Origin: JAKFEW01 sp036675505
GTDB lineage: Bacteria; Cyanobacteriota; Sericytochromatia; S15B-MN24; JAQBPE01
Length of the DNA: 64,000 bases
NCBI GenBank assembly: GCA_036675505.1
Contig: JAKFEW010000043.1
Coordinates: 17,891-81,890, forward strand
Direction: 5' to 3'
Below, piece after piece: positions 1-12,705 of the stretch (positions are counted from its first letter, which is position 1; each line of letters opens with the position of its first letter). The translations under genes were made by a program, and so were the position numbers. The notes under the pieces are model-generated. The model was not told the DNA's origin, did no database searches, and saw only the letters and a program-made list of their open reading frames with translations.

Positions 1-1728
1 GCGATCGACCCTGACGAGTTCTACGTACACAAGCCGACCTACGAGCTGGGGCACCGAACCGTCTTGCGACGCCGGCTCGGCGGCAAGGCCCTCACGATGA
101 TCTACGCCGAGGCCGGCGAGACGACGACGCGCAACGTCCCGACCGAGCCGGCCGCGCGGGAGCGCTTCTGCCTGACCGACGACGAGGTGCTGACGCTCGC
201 CGGCTGGGCCATCGAGGTCGAGCGGCACTACGGCCGGCCGATGGACATCGAGTGGGCCAAGGACGGGGAGGACGGCCGGCTCTACCTCGTCCAGGCACGG
301 CCGGAGACGGTCGTCTCGCGCCGACGGGCCGACATGCTCGAGACCTTCGAGCTTCACGGCACCGCGGAGGTGCTGGCGACGGGCCGCGCCGTCGGCGAGC
401 GGATCGCCGCCGGCCGCGCGCGCTACGTCTGCGACGTCAAGGAGCTGGGCGCGCTGCGACCGGGCGAGATCCTCGTCGCGGAGAACACCACGCCGGACTG
501 GGAACCGATCATGAAGACGGCCGCGGCGATCGTGACCGAGCGAGGCGGCCGCACCTGTCACGCGGCGATCGTCGCGCGGGAGCTCGGCATCCCGGCGATC
601 GTGGGCGTGGGTGAGGCCACCTGGAACATCCCCGACGGCGCGCCGATCACCGTCTCGTGCGCGGAGGGCGAGGTCGGCAAGGTCTACCGCGGGTCGGTGC
701 CGTTCGAGGTCCATCGGACGGACCTCGCGGCGTTGCCGCGCCCGGCGACGGCCATCCAGATCAACCTGGGCAATCCGGACCTGGCCTTCAAGGCGAGCTT
801 CCTGCCGAACGACGGCGTGGGGCTCGCGCGCATGGAGTTCATCATCTCCGAGTCCATCCGGATCCACCCGATGGCGCTCGTCCACCCCGATCGGGTCGCC
901 GATGCCGACGATCGCGCCGCGATCGCGCGACTGACCCGCGGCTACGCCGATCCCGCGGCCTTCTTCGTCGAGCGGCTGGCGGAAGGCATCGGCACGATCG
1001 CCGCAGCCTTCTGGCCCAAGCCGGTCGTCGTGCGCATGTCGGACTTCAAGTCGAACGAGTACGCCCGGCTCCTGGGTGGGCGGGCCTTCGAACCGCGGGA
1101 GGAGAACCCGATGTTGGGCTTCCGCGGGGCCTCGCGCTACGCGCACCCCGCGTACGCCGACGGCTTCGCGCTGGAGTGCCGGGCGATGAGCCGCGTGCGC
1201 GAGGCGATGGGCCTCACCAACGTCCGGCTGATGATCCCTTTCTGCCGGCGGATCGACGAGGCGGCGCGCGTGATCGCGCGGATGAACGAGCTGGGCCTGC
1301 GGCGCGGCGAGCGCGGGCTCGAGATCTACGTGATGTGCGAGATCCCCAACAACGTCGTCCTGATCGACGATTTCGCCCGGCTGTTCGACGGCTTCTCGAT
1401 CGGTTCGAACGACCTCACGCAGCTCGCCCTGGGCGTCGACCGGGATTCGGCGATCGTGGCGTTCGACTTCGACGAGCGCGACCCCGGCGTGAAGGCCCTG
1501 ATCCGCCAGGCGGTGGCGGGCGCGCACCGCAACGGCCGCCATGTGGGGCTGTGCGGCCAGGCTCCCTCCGATTACCCCGAGATGGCGGCTTACCTCGTCG
1601 AGCTGGGCATCGACGCCATCAGCGTCAACCCGGACGCCGTGCTCAGGACCACCCTGCGCGTGCTCGAGGTCGAGAAGGCCCTCGGCCGGAGCGCCCTGAG
1701 CGAGGACGCGCGAGCCGGGCTCGCCTGA
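1..1728 (+). CDS. ppsA: Phosphoenolpyruvate synthase, 3' portion (N-terminus outside window)
   Basis: Open from base 1, giving 575 visible residues; the ATP-grasp N-terminal part lies upstream of the window. The family converts pyruvate, ATP and water to PEP, AMP and phosphate in gluconeogenesis. The end of the nucleotide-binding domain (LYLVQARPETV) is followed by the phosphohistidine swivel motif GGRTCHAAIVAREL, with His at visible residue 187. The C-terminal PEP/pyruvate barrel carries GSNDLTQLALGVDRD and GLCGQAPSDYPE, whose Cys at visible residue 518 is the expected acid/base residue. These motifs are standard for PpsA and distinguish it from PTS enzyme I. Nothing is visibly missing in the part present. 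No co-directional partner follows. Confidence 0.95.
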   Translation, partial: AIDPDEFYVHKPTYELGHRTVLRRRLGGKALTMIYAEAGETTTRNVPTEPAARERFCLTDDEVLTLAGWAIEVERHYGRPMDIEWAKDGEDGRLYLVQARPETVVSRRRADMLETFELHGTAEVLATGRAVGERIAAGRARYVCDVKELGALRPGEILVAENTTPDWEPIMKTAAAIVTERGGRTCHAAIVARELGIPAIVGVGEATWNIPDGAPITVSCAEGEVGKVYRGSVPFEVHRTDLAALPRPATAIQINLGNPDLAFKASFLPNDGVGLARMEFIISESIRIHPMALVHPDRVADADDRAAIARLTRGYADPAAFFVERLAEGIGTIAAAFWPKPVVVRMSDFKSNEYARLLGGRAFEPREENPMLGFRGASRYAHPAYADGFALECRAMSRVREAMGLTNVRLMIPFCRRIDEAARVIARMNELGLRRGERGLEIYVMCEIPNNVVLIDDFARLFDGFSIGSNDLTQLALGVDRDSAIVAFDFDERDPGVKALIRQAVAGAHRNGRHVGLCGQAPSDYPEMAAYLVELGIDAISVNPDAVLRTTLRVLEVEKALGRSALSEDARAGLA

Positions 1729-1846
1729 AGACGTCGCGGCGGCTAAAATTCAGGCGTCAAGCCGGTTCCAGGCGACTTGACGACCCAAGCGGGCGAGCGC
1801 GGCCTCGTCCGCGAGCGCGCGGTCCGGGGCGAGCAGGCAGGCGGGG

Positions 1847-2281
1847 TCAAGCATGGACGGCTTCCACGGCCCGGATGTCGGCAGCCCACGGGTCGAAGTC
1901 GATGTTCGCGTCGCGCTCCACCACCAGCGTCAGGCCTTCGAGCCCGCCGCGCTCGCGCTCGAAGGTCCGCAGGAAAGCGAGCGTATCCTCGGCGATCGGC
2001 GAGTCATGGGAGTCGATGACGAGCGCCGGCTCGCCCTCCGTCCGCCGGTAGCCGGCGATGTGGAAATGGGGCATGGCGCGGACGACCGGGAGCCAGCGAA
2101 GGGCTGGGTAGCCCGTGTTGAGCTCGGCGACCACGGCGTTGCTCAAATCGAAGAGGACGCCGCAGCCCGTGTCGGCGACCAGCCGCGCGTAGAAGTCCGC
2201 CTGGTCGTTGCCGCCGCCCAACACGGACGGGAAGTTCTCGACGTGGAGACGCTCGCCGAGCCGCTCCTGCCAGGCCGCATG
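1847..2281 (-). pseudogene. DUF692/MNIO-family (multinuclear iron oxidase) C-terminal remnant
   Basis: About 145 codons of recognisable C-terminal DUF692 sequence: HVENFPSVLGGGND, GVLFDLSNAVVAELN, HFHIAGY and VIDSHDSPIAEDT, the segments that carry metal ligands in this family. Complete members are about 280 residues; here homology stops near 2281 and the upstream frame reads as noise. The longest in-frame start is only a GTG at 2224. Known members (MbnB, TglH, bufferin-type maturases) modify cysteines on small peptides. No precursor peptide or DUF2063 partner is visible. It ends just before a copper-efflux region, so it may be the relic of a copper-peptide locus (inference). Confidence 0.75.
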
Positions 2282-2392
2282 GGTTCGGCTCCTTGGGGGC
2301 CGCGGGCGAGCCGCGGGGGTGGGGAAGGGGAAGGACGGTGGCCGAGGGCGAGACCGGTGCAGCGCCTCGGTTCATTTGACGTTAAGGGCCCG

Positions 2393-2986
2393 TCAGATGA
2401 CGTTGAAGGCCAGGTGGACCTTGTCTTCGGTCGCGCCGTCCTTGATCTTGGCGGTCACGAGCCAGGTCCCGGCCATCGGCCAGGCGAGCGGCTCGAGCTT
2501 GTAGCCGCCGTCAGGACTGGCGGCCACGGGCATGCCGTTCGGGTCCAGCCCATGCCCGGAGCCCATCTGCGAGTGGACGAAGACCAACGCGACGGTGGCG
2601 TTCTTGATCTCGCTGGCGCTGGCGGCGTCGTAGATGCGAAGGACGAGGCCGCCCTTGGGCTCGGCGGAGTCGGGCTTGCCCTTCGGGCTCTCGAGCGTCA
2701 CCCGGTACTTGCCCGCGGCCGACCTGGCTTCGATCGCCTTCACGCCGGCCTCCTGGACCGGGACGCAGATCCCGGAGCCGGCGCTCGCGCCGCCGCTACC
2801 GACCACACTCGCCTTGCCGGTGGCGTCGACGAGCAGCGCGGGCGCGGCACAGGCGGAGCCGGTCGCCGGGCCACCCGCCGCGGGCGAAGGCGAAGTAATC
2901 GCGGTCGAGGCGGGCGGTGCACCCGCCGGCGCGCCTTGGCAGGCCGTGAGCGCCAGGAAGGTGAGGAGCGAAAGTCGTTTCAGCAT
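2393..2986 (-). CDS. YtkA-like periplasmic lipoprotein (197 aa)
   Basis: Start chosen at the ATG giving MLKRLSLLTFLALTACQG, a lipoprotein signal peptide with lipobox LTAC. An Ala/Gly/Pro linker follows. The C-terminal half resembles YtkA/FixH-like beta-sandwich domains: GGLVLRIYDAAS, VFVHSQMGSGHGLDPNG, GGYKLEPLAWPMAGTWLVTA. The MGSGHG and MAGTW signatures are typical of that fold. Such domains often accompany copper or oxidase assembly genes. It is transcribed divergently from copA and has its own MerR-type promoter box (3044-3075), which supports metal control. The exact function is unknown; it probably binds metal or assists copper handling in the periplasm. Confidence 0.75.
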   Translation of the reverse strand: MLKRLSLLTFLALTACQGAPAGAPPASTAITSPSPAAGGPATGSACAAPALLVDATGKASVVGSGGASAGSGICVPVQEAGVKAIEARSAAGKYRVTLESPKGKPDSAEPKGGLVLRIYDAASASEIKNATVALVFVHSQMGSGHGLDPNGMPVAASPDGGYKLEPLAWPMAGTWLVTAKIKDGATEDKVHLAFNVI

Positions 2987-3043
2987 CGTCGGGTAGGTCT
3001 CCGAAGGCGTGGGCTGGCGAGCAGCCCGGTAACGGGCTGACGC

Positions 3044-3075
3044 ATCATACACCTTGCCGCATGCGGCAAGGTCAA
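3044..3075 (-). promoter_or_regulatory. MerR/CueR-type promoter for the YtkA-like lipoprotein
   Basis: Reading the minus strand, a -35 TTGACC (3070-3075) and a -10 TATGAT (3044-3049) are separated by 20 bp. Between them is a perfect 22-bp palindrome (3051-3072) built of ACCTTGCCGCA and its exact complement. The overlong spacer filled by a dyad is the hallmark of MerR-family activation, and ACCTTGCC half-sites match CueR/HmrR boxes. The lipoprotein ATG at 2986 lies about 55 bp downstream. Confidence 0.85.
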
Positions 3076-3129
3076 GCCGATTCCCGGTGAGACAAGCGGG
3101 TTCGGCGCGAGTTTTCTTCGTCGAGGGGC

Positions 3130-3161
3130 TTGACCTTGCCCCGGACAGGAAGGTTTAAGCT
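3130..3161 (+). promoter_or_regulatory. MerR/CueR-type promoter for copA
   Basis: The -35 TTGACC (3130-3135) and -10 TAAGCT (3156-3161) are 20 bp apart. Between them lies an imperfect dyad ACCTTGCC-N6-AGGAAGGT (3133-3154). The layout closely resembles the E. coli copA promoter recognised by CueR, with one extra central base. It is oriented toward copA and lies 58 bp from the lipoprotein box that faces the other way. Confidence 0.85.
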
Positions 3162-3218
3162 GGGGGTTGGAACCAAAACATGTCCGTCCGGCGCCCTGGC
3201 CGGCGACAGGAGCTAACG

Positions 3219-5456
<2,238 letters not shown>

Positions 5457-5484
5457 CGATCCCGGTCATCCGGAGGAAGATCCC

Positions 5485-6809
5485 ATGTCTTTCCGAGCCC
5501 CCGAAACCTGGATCGTCCCGGCCGCCTTCGCGGCGGGCGTGGCGCTCGCGCCGGCGCCGGCCGTGGCGCAAGACCACGAGCATCACCAGCCGCAGCCAAC
5601 GGCGCCCATGCACACAGGCCACGCGGGGATGGCCGATCCGCTGATGGCCCGCGCCCGGGCGATGGGCTCGGGCACGAGCTGGGTGCCGGCCGTGAGCCCC
5701 ATGCGGATGTGGTCCTGGCGGCCTGGCGACTGGCTCTGGATGCTCCACGGCGACGCCGTGCCCGGCTACAACCAGCAGGGCGGGCCGCTCGGCGCGCGCG
5801 CCTGGACCGGCGAGAACTGGGCGATGCTGATGGGCACGCGCTACTGGGGCCCGGGCATCCTCGACCTGCGCGCCATGAGCAGCCTGGAGCCCTGGACGCT
5901 GCCGCCCGGCGGCACGCCCCAGCTCTTCCAGACCGGCGAGGCCTACCAGGGCCGCCCGCTCGTCAACCAGCAGCACCCCCACGACCTCTTCATGGAGCTG
6001 GGCGGTCGCTACACCTGGAACCTGACCGACGCCACCAGCCTTTTCCTGTACGGCGGCCTGCCCGGTGAGCCGGCGCTCGGCCCGCCGGCCTTCATGCACA
6101 GGCCCTCCGCGGCCGACAACCACTGGGCGACCCTCGGCCACCACCTGCAGGACTCCTCGCACATCGCCTACGGCGTGCTCACCACCGGCGCGCGCGTGGG
6201 GCCGCTGCAGCTCGAAGGCTCGGTCTTCAACGGCCGCGAGCCGGACGAGAACCGCGCCGACATCGAGCTGCGGCCGCTCAGCTCCTGGTCGGGCCGCGTC
6301 TCGTGGATCCCCGGCCCGAACTGGGTCCTCCAGACCTCGACCGGCCGGCTCGTGGGCCCCGAGGCGCTCGAGCCTGGCGACATCCAGCGCACCACGGCCT
6401 CGCTGACCAACGTGCAGGAGCACCCCTGGGGCTGGTGGTCGACCAGCTTCGTCTGGGGCCAGAACGTCGAGCTCCACGCCGACCCCCGCACGCTGCAGAG
6501 CTACGCGCTCGAGAGCCAGCTCGATCGCGGTCGGGACCACCTGTACGGCCGCTTCGAGCTGGTCGACAAGGTCGGGCTGCCGCTCGGCGGGGCCGACGCC
6601 CACGGCCTGAACCGGGTCGGCGCGCTGACGCTGGGCCTGGCGCGCGACGTGGACTGGTCCGACGCGCTCGACCTCGCCGTCGGCGCCGACGCCACGGCCT
6701 ACTCGCTCGACCACGACGTGCAGGAGAGTTACGGCTTCAACCCCGTCTCGTTCCGCGTATACCTGCGCCTGCGGCCGCCCACGATGACGCATGCGGCGCC
6801 CCAGGCGCC

Positions 6810-6813
<4 letters not shown>
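5485..6813 (+). CDS. Predicted outer-membrane barrel-like protein of the copper operon (442 aa)
   Basis: A signal peptide (APAVAQ cleavage region) is followed by a His-rich mature N-terminus (DHEHHQPQPTAPMHTGHAGM) that could bind metal. The rest is rich in Trp, Gly and alternating aromatic residues, with a C-terminal strand ending in FRVYLRLRP, which fits a beta-barrel. I recognise no catalytic motif and no characterised family with certainty, although similar proteins occur beside copper ATPases. It starts 28 bp after copA, and its stop codon overlaps the copB start (GTGA), so it is very likely co-transcribed. A copper porin, sensor or carrier role is inference. Confidence 0.7.
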
Positions 6814-8792
<1,979 letters not shown>

Positions 8793-8882
8793 CCTTCCCC
8801 TGCGGTGCTTGACAACAAGTCGGCATCCCGGCCGTCCTGGCGCCCTTCGACGGCGACCAGCCAATGTCTGGCCAAGATTGCC

Positions 8883-9065
8883 CCCGCCCGGGCCGAGCGG
8901 GAGAGCCGGTGGGCCGGCGGCACCGGCCTCGGGCTCGCCAGCTGCAAGGCGCTCGTCGAGGCCCATGGCGGCAAGAGCGGGGGCTTGAGTCGTGAAGGTG
9001 CAGGCGCGACCTTCCGGTTCAAACTGCCCGTGGAGCACGAGACCTGCCAGGCGACCGAAGGATAG
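8883..9065 (+). pseudogene. Histidine kinase C-terminal remnant
   Basis: A short stretch encodes the G2 end of an HATPase_c domain: AGGTGLGLASCKALVEAHGG followed by GATFRFKLPVE. No kinase N-terminus, HisKA or N-box lies upstream before copB ends at 8792. It is a tail fragment, possibly left by recombination between the many kinase genes of this region. The rest of 8793-9235 shows no other gene I can support. Confidence 0.7.
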
Positions 9066-9235
9066 GACCGCTCAACGTCGCTGATGGGTGTGGCGTCCCA
9101 GCGCGGGGCCGAGCCGTCGCCGGACGGCATGCGGCAGCCCGCACTTGAGCGCCTCGAGCGCTTCCGCGACCTCGGCGATGAAGGCCAAGGTGGAGTTGAA
9201 GATCGTGCCCGGCTCGAAGGTGGCGGCCCCTTGCC

Positions 9236-9691
9236 TTACGTGGACTCGACGCGCAGCTTGTGGGCGCGCGGGCGCTTCAGCTCCACGGCGAGCGGCGCGC
9301 GGATGGACAGCACGCCGTTCTTGAAGTTGGCCTTGGCCTCGGCGTCCTTGATGCGCTGGGGCAAGGGGATGATCCGGTCGAACCGGCCGTACTGCCGCTC
9401 GGAGCGGTAGTAATTGTCCTCCTTGATCTCCTGCTCGCGCTTCGATTCGCCGGAGATGTGGATGGCCTCTTCGGTCACCTCGACGGTGATGTCTTCGGGC
9501 CGGAAGCCCGGCAGCTCGATCGAGGCGATGGCTTCCTTGCCGTTCGTGTAAACGTCCACGCTCGGCAGCAACTGGCCAGTCGCTTCCAACCGAGGAAGGA
9601 GGCGGCCAGCGCCCATGTGATTGAACATGCGATCCATCTGCTGACGCATCAGTTCAAGCTCGGAAACCGGATTCCAACTTATCAAGCTCAT
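9236..9691 (-). CDS. Hsp20-family small heat-shock protein
   Basis: 151 residues; ATP-independent holdase chaperone of the alpha-crystallin family, cytoplasmic. The N-terminal arm (MSLISWNPVSELELMRQQMD) precedes the core with SVDVYTNGKEAIASIELPGF, the ISGESKREQEIKEDNYYRSE loop and FDRIIPLPQRI. The conserved late-core region is KANFKNGVLSIRAP. Start ATG at 9691 has GGAGGT upstream; the longer reading to 9757 lacks support. A well-formed promoter lies at 9762-9790. No CIRCE element or heat-shock sigma site was recognised. Monocistronic. Confidence 0.93.
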   Translation of the reverse strand: MSLISWNPVSELELMRQQMDRMFNHMGAGRLLPRLEATGQLLPSVDVYTNGKEAIASIELPGFRPEDITVEVTEEAIHISGESKREQEIKEDNYYRSERQYGRFDRIIPLPQRIKDAEAKANFKNGVLSIRAPLAVELKRPRAHKLRVEST

Positions 9692-9761
9692 GGCGCAATA
9701 CCTCCAATGAAAACACTTCCCGTCTCCTCTCGCGTGAGGATCAGGGGGCAAAGGCAACGAA

Positions 9762-9790
9762 ATATTAAGCCCAGTGTATCAACTTTACAA
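9762..9790 (-). promoter_or_regulatory. Predicted sigma-70-like promoter of the hsp20 gene
   Basis: On the minus strand TTGTAA (9785-9790) and TAATAT (9762-9767) are separated by exactly 17 bp. They sit in an AT-richer patch about 70 bp upstream of the ATG at 9691. Confidence 0.55.
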
Positions 9791-9800
9791 GTCTTGACAT

Positions 9801-10155
9801 TCAATGATCGCGCTCGATTGGCACCCTGTCGAAGCCACGCTCGCTCTCGCTTGCTTCCGCTGCGACGCGGCGCGATCGATCAACTCGCTGGGCTGGTCGT
9901 GAACGTCACAGCCCCAGGTGATGCCGGTCACGCGGGCGCGCTCCTCGAGCTGTCGTAAGCCTGCGGCCGTGTCGATCGCGCCCGAGTAGCCGAAGGTCGG
10001 TGATCACGCCGCAGATGCAGCCGTTCTCGATCAGCGGGGTGAAGCCGGTGTCCTCATCGAGCATCTTCTGGGGCGACTTCCTGGAGCGTCGCGTCCGACG
10101 CGCAGGACCTGGGATTCGAGGTCATCACTTCCCGTACCTTTGAAGGGACGACCAT
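9801..10155 (-). pseudogene. CBS-domain protein, frameshifted
   Basis: From ATG 10155 the reading begins MVVPSKVREVMTSNPRSCAS, a canonical first CBS motif, then hits an early stop in frame. Shifting frame recovers KMLDEDTGFTPLIENGCICG and GVITD. A second shift recovers GAIDTAAGLRQLEERARVTG to a stop at 9801. The composite matches CBS-pair stress proteins of about 120-150 residues. Two frameshifts make it non-functional unless the assembly is wrong. Confidence 0.75.
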
Positions 10156-10248
10156 TTGCCAGATGCGCGAGCCCACCTTGAATTTGGTATCATCCCTCCA
10201 CGACTCATCGACATCCTCACGCAACGAGACGCCGCGACACATCGCCCC

Positions 10249-10710
10249 ATGGCTCCACCCATCACCATCCGAGTCGACGACCTGACCGGCGAGCCGGTGC
10301 GTGCGCTCGTCGCCCGCCACCTCGCCGGCATGTCCGAAGATACGCCGCCCGCGGACGTTCATGCGCTCGGGATCGACCAGCTGCGAGCGCCGGACATCAC
10401 GTTCTGGTCCGCGTGGGTCGCTGACGAGCTCGTCGGCTGCGGGGCGCTGAAGCGCCTGGATGGCGCCCGCGGGGAGATCAAATCGATGCGCGTCGCGGAT
10501 GAGTGGCTCGGGAAAGGGGTCGGGCGGGCGATCCTCGCGCACATCGTCGACCACGCGCGGGACGCGGGCTTGAAGAGCCTGTGGCTCGAGACGGGCAAGC
10601 CGTTCCAGGCCGCGCGGGTGCTTTATGAACGGGCGGGCTTTCGCTATTGCGAAGCGTTCGGCGGTTATTCGGCGAGCGACTTCAGCGTCTTCATGACCCT
10701 CGCGCTTTAG
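10249..10710 (+). CDS. GNAT-family N-acetyltransferase (153 aa)
   Basis: Acetyl-CoA-dependent acetyltransferase of unknown substrate. The fold is visible as WVADELVGCGALKRLDGARG (strands 2-4), EIKSMRVADEWLGKGVGRAI with the pyrophosphate-binding loop, then LWLETGKPFQAARVLYERAGF and a C-terminal strand. Start ATG 10249 gives a standard-length domain; an in-frame ATG at 10156 would add 31 poorly conserved residues and abut the CBS pseudogene. Its 3' end overlaps the convergent propeller gene by 20 bp. Confidence 0.88.
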   Translation: MAPPITIRVDDLTGEPVRALVARHLAGMSEDTPPADVHALGIDQLRAPDITFWSAWVADELVGCGALKRLDGARGEIKSMRVADEWLGKGVGRAILAHIVDHARDAGLKSLWLETGKPFQAARVLYERAGFRYCEAFGGYSASDFSVFMTLAL

Positions 10711-11824
10711 GCCGCGAGCCCAGCGCCGGTTCCTGGCCCGTCGGCTGCGCCGAACGCGCGACCGCCGGCTCGATCATCGTCCGCGGCACCAGCGAGCCAT
10801 GGAGAATGAGGCCGTCGTTCGTCGCGAGCAGCAGGACCTCACCCCCCGCGACGAACTGGTGCTGAGCGAACCACCTGTCCTTGTGGCGGACGTGCAGGTC
10901 CACCAGGACGGCGCCGTCCGCGAGCGATACGACCTGACACCCGTTCGGCGGCTGGTGCCCGTGCCCGCCGGTCACAGCCAGCGCGACCCTGCCGCAGGGC
11001 GAAATGGCCGCCAGGTGAACGGGCGCCATGCACGGGTTCAGCGTACGTGCCACCCGCTGGTCCAGGTCGACGCACGCCAGCCCGTAATGCGGCTGGCCGG
11101 CATGCGGCTGTGCGAGCTCGGTGAAGACGAATTGCTCATCGGGGCCGCACTTGCCGGAACGGCCCGAAATGAGACCGCGCCAGCGCGCGCGCTCCTCGCC
11201 GGTCCGGGCGTCGTAGCTCACGAGGTCGGGCGCCTGAACGACCTGGATGACCTGCTCGTCGCGCGAAACCCGGAAGTCGGACCAGGGCCCCGATTCCTGC
11301 TCGCGGCGGTGCCACAGCCGCCTCCGGCCCTCCACGTCCAAGGCGACGAGCACCCTTTCCGTCCGCCAGGATTCCGCCGCGAAATCCGTGAACCCCACCT
11401 CGATCGCGAGGATCTTCCCGCTCGCGCCGACCTGGATCTCCCGGACGAAGCTGGGGCTGCCCTCGGGCCCCAGGATCCCGCTAGCCACGAACCACGGCGC
11501 GGTGATGCTGCCGGTTTCGCCGTCGGCCAGCAACACGGCGCCGTTGTGGTCGGCGCCCAGGAAGAGCTGCCGGCCGTCGGGGTGGAAGGCGACCCGCTCG
11601 AGCTTGAGGTCCGCCGTAATCTCCCGCACGCGCGTGCCGGTGCGGCGGTCCCAGAGGGAGCACACGCCAGCCGGTCCGATCGTCGCGACGCGCGTGCCGT
11701 CGGGCGAGCAAGCCAGCGTGCCCGGGCCGTCGGCGACCTCGGCCCGCCACACGTGATCGACCCGCAGCTCGGCGGTGCCGGACCGTACGTCCAGCCACTT
11801 CCTGTACGAATCGAGCTCGGGCAT
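10691..11824 (-). CDS. WD40/PQQ-like beta-propeller protein (377 aa)
   Basis: Repeated blade-like segments are visible: LACSPDGTRVATIGPAGVCS with LWDRRTGTRVREI, VAFHPDGRQLFLGADHNGAV, LVSYDARTGEERARW and LAAISPCGRVALAVTGGHG. These have the SPDG/hydrophobic-strand pattern of six- to seven-bladed propellers. There is no signal peptide or lipobox, unlike the propeller lipoproteins further on, so it is predicted cytoplasmic. No catalytic residues or known family were recognised; a scaffolding role would be inference. It has no operon partner. Confidence 0.6.
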   Translation of the reverse strand: MPELDSYRKWLDVRSGTAELRVDHVWRAEVADGPGTLACSPDGTRVATIGPAGVCSLWDRRTGTRVREITADLKLERVAFHPDGRQLFLGADHNGAVLLADGETGSITAPWFVASGILGPEGSPSFVREIQVGASGKILAIEVGFTDFAAESWRTERVLVALDVEGRRRLWHRREQESGPWSDFRVSRDEQVIQVVQAPDLVSYDARTGEERARWRGLISGRSGKCGPDEQFVFTELAQPHAGQPHYGLACVDLDQRVARTLNPCMAPVHLAAISPCGRVALAVTGGHGHQPPNGCQVVSLADGAVLVDLHVRHKDRWFAQHQFVAGGEVLLLATNDGLILHGSLVPRTMIEPAVARSAQPTGQEPALGSRPKARGS

Positions 11825-11894
11825 CGACGAGGCTCTCCCTGCACAGCCGGGTCCTGCCAGGCCACCGCCATGGCCCGGCTGGTCCTGTCATACC

Positions 11895-12116
11895 CGTGGT
11901 GGAGCGGATAAGGACCGCCTGCAGCTGGTCTTCCACCGCGGCGCGAAGGTCAAGGATGCGGCGGGCTTCGCCTTCGCGGATCCGGCCGGGCTCGTGAAGT
12001 GGGCGGCCCCCGATCGCGGCATCGTCACGCTGCACGACCTGGCCGACGTGGAGGCCAAGCGGGTCGCGCTGACCGACCTCATCAAGCGGTGGATGATCGC
12101 GACGTGCACCGCCTGA
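11895..12116 (+). pseudogene. DUF1801/YdhG-like protein, C-terminal remnant
   Basis: In-frame text RLQLVFHRGAKVKD, FADPAGLVKWAAPDRGIVTL and AKRVALTDLIKRW is characteristic of the C-terminal part of DUF1801-type small proteins. No start codon or N-terminal half is found, because the upstream DNA is the 5' end of the oppositely oriented propeller gene. Its stop region overlaps the next remnant. Confidence 0.65.
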
Positions 12117-12511
12117 GCGACGTACAGTCCGACGCGCAGCCGGTAAACCTCGCGGCCGAGCCCCGGGCCCTGCTCCTCGCGGAGGTCGCCGACCGCATCG
12201 TCGCAAGGGCGCGGGAAGGAACCACGCGGGTCGGTATCGACGGCATCTTCCTTCACCGGCCGGAACTCCGCCGACACTGGGATTTCTCGTTTTTCCTCGC
12301 GGTCCCGTTCAACGTCTCGATTCCCCGCATGGCCCGCCGGGACCAGTCGTCCCCGGATTCGAACGCACCGGAACACCGGCGCCACGTCGAAGGCCAACGC
12401 CTCTACCTCGGCCTGTGCGATCCCCAGTCGCTCGCCGATCTGGTCATCGCGCATGCCGATTTCGCCCATCCAGTCATCCTGTCGGCGCGACCTGCCACTA
12501 CGTCCGCGTAG
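12104..12511 (+). pseudogene. Uridine-kinase-like protein with an internal in-frame deletion
   Basis: Starting at GTG 12104, the N-terminal part (ALLLAEVADRIVARAREGTT then RVGIDG) leads straight into IFLHRPELRRHWDFSFFLAV, PRMARRD and HVEGQRLYLGLCDP. In intact family members RVGIDG is followed by the P-loop (GAGKT) and about 80 residues before the DGIFLHRPEL segment. Here that block is missing without loss of frame. The product (135 aa) would lack nucleotide binding, so it is classed as a pseudogene. Confidence 0.7.
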
Positions 12512-12686
12512 ACTGTCCGATCAGCGAACTGGACGCTCGAAGCGTAGCGCCACTTTCCATGGCAGCTCAGGGCCACATCGGTTCAGGGGCCGTTCATTGA
12601 CGGCCAATACATCCTACGACAGTTTTCGCACCGAACCAGCGGTAAAATCGACTCCGTCACACGCCCGCGTTCTGGTTGAATTTCTA

Positions 12687-12701
12687 TATCACTGAGTGAT
12701 A
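12687..12701. promoter_or_regulatory. Inverted-repeat operator before the higBA-like pair
   Basis: A perfect 7-1-7 inverted repeat TATCACT-G-AGTGATA ends 4 bp before the toxin ATG at 12706. Its position suits binding by the HTH antitoxin and autorepression. It occupies the space where a ribosome-binding site would sit, and no clear Shine-Dalgarno sequence is present. Confidence 0.7.
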
Positions 12702-12705
12702 CGCT

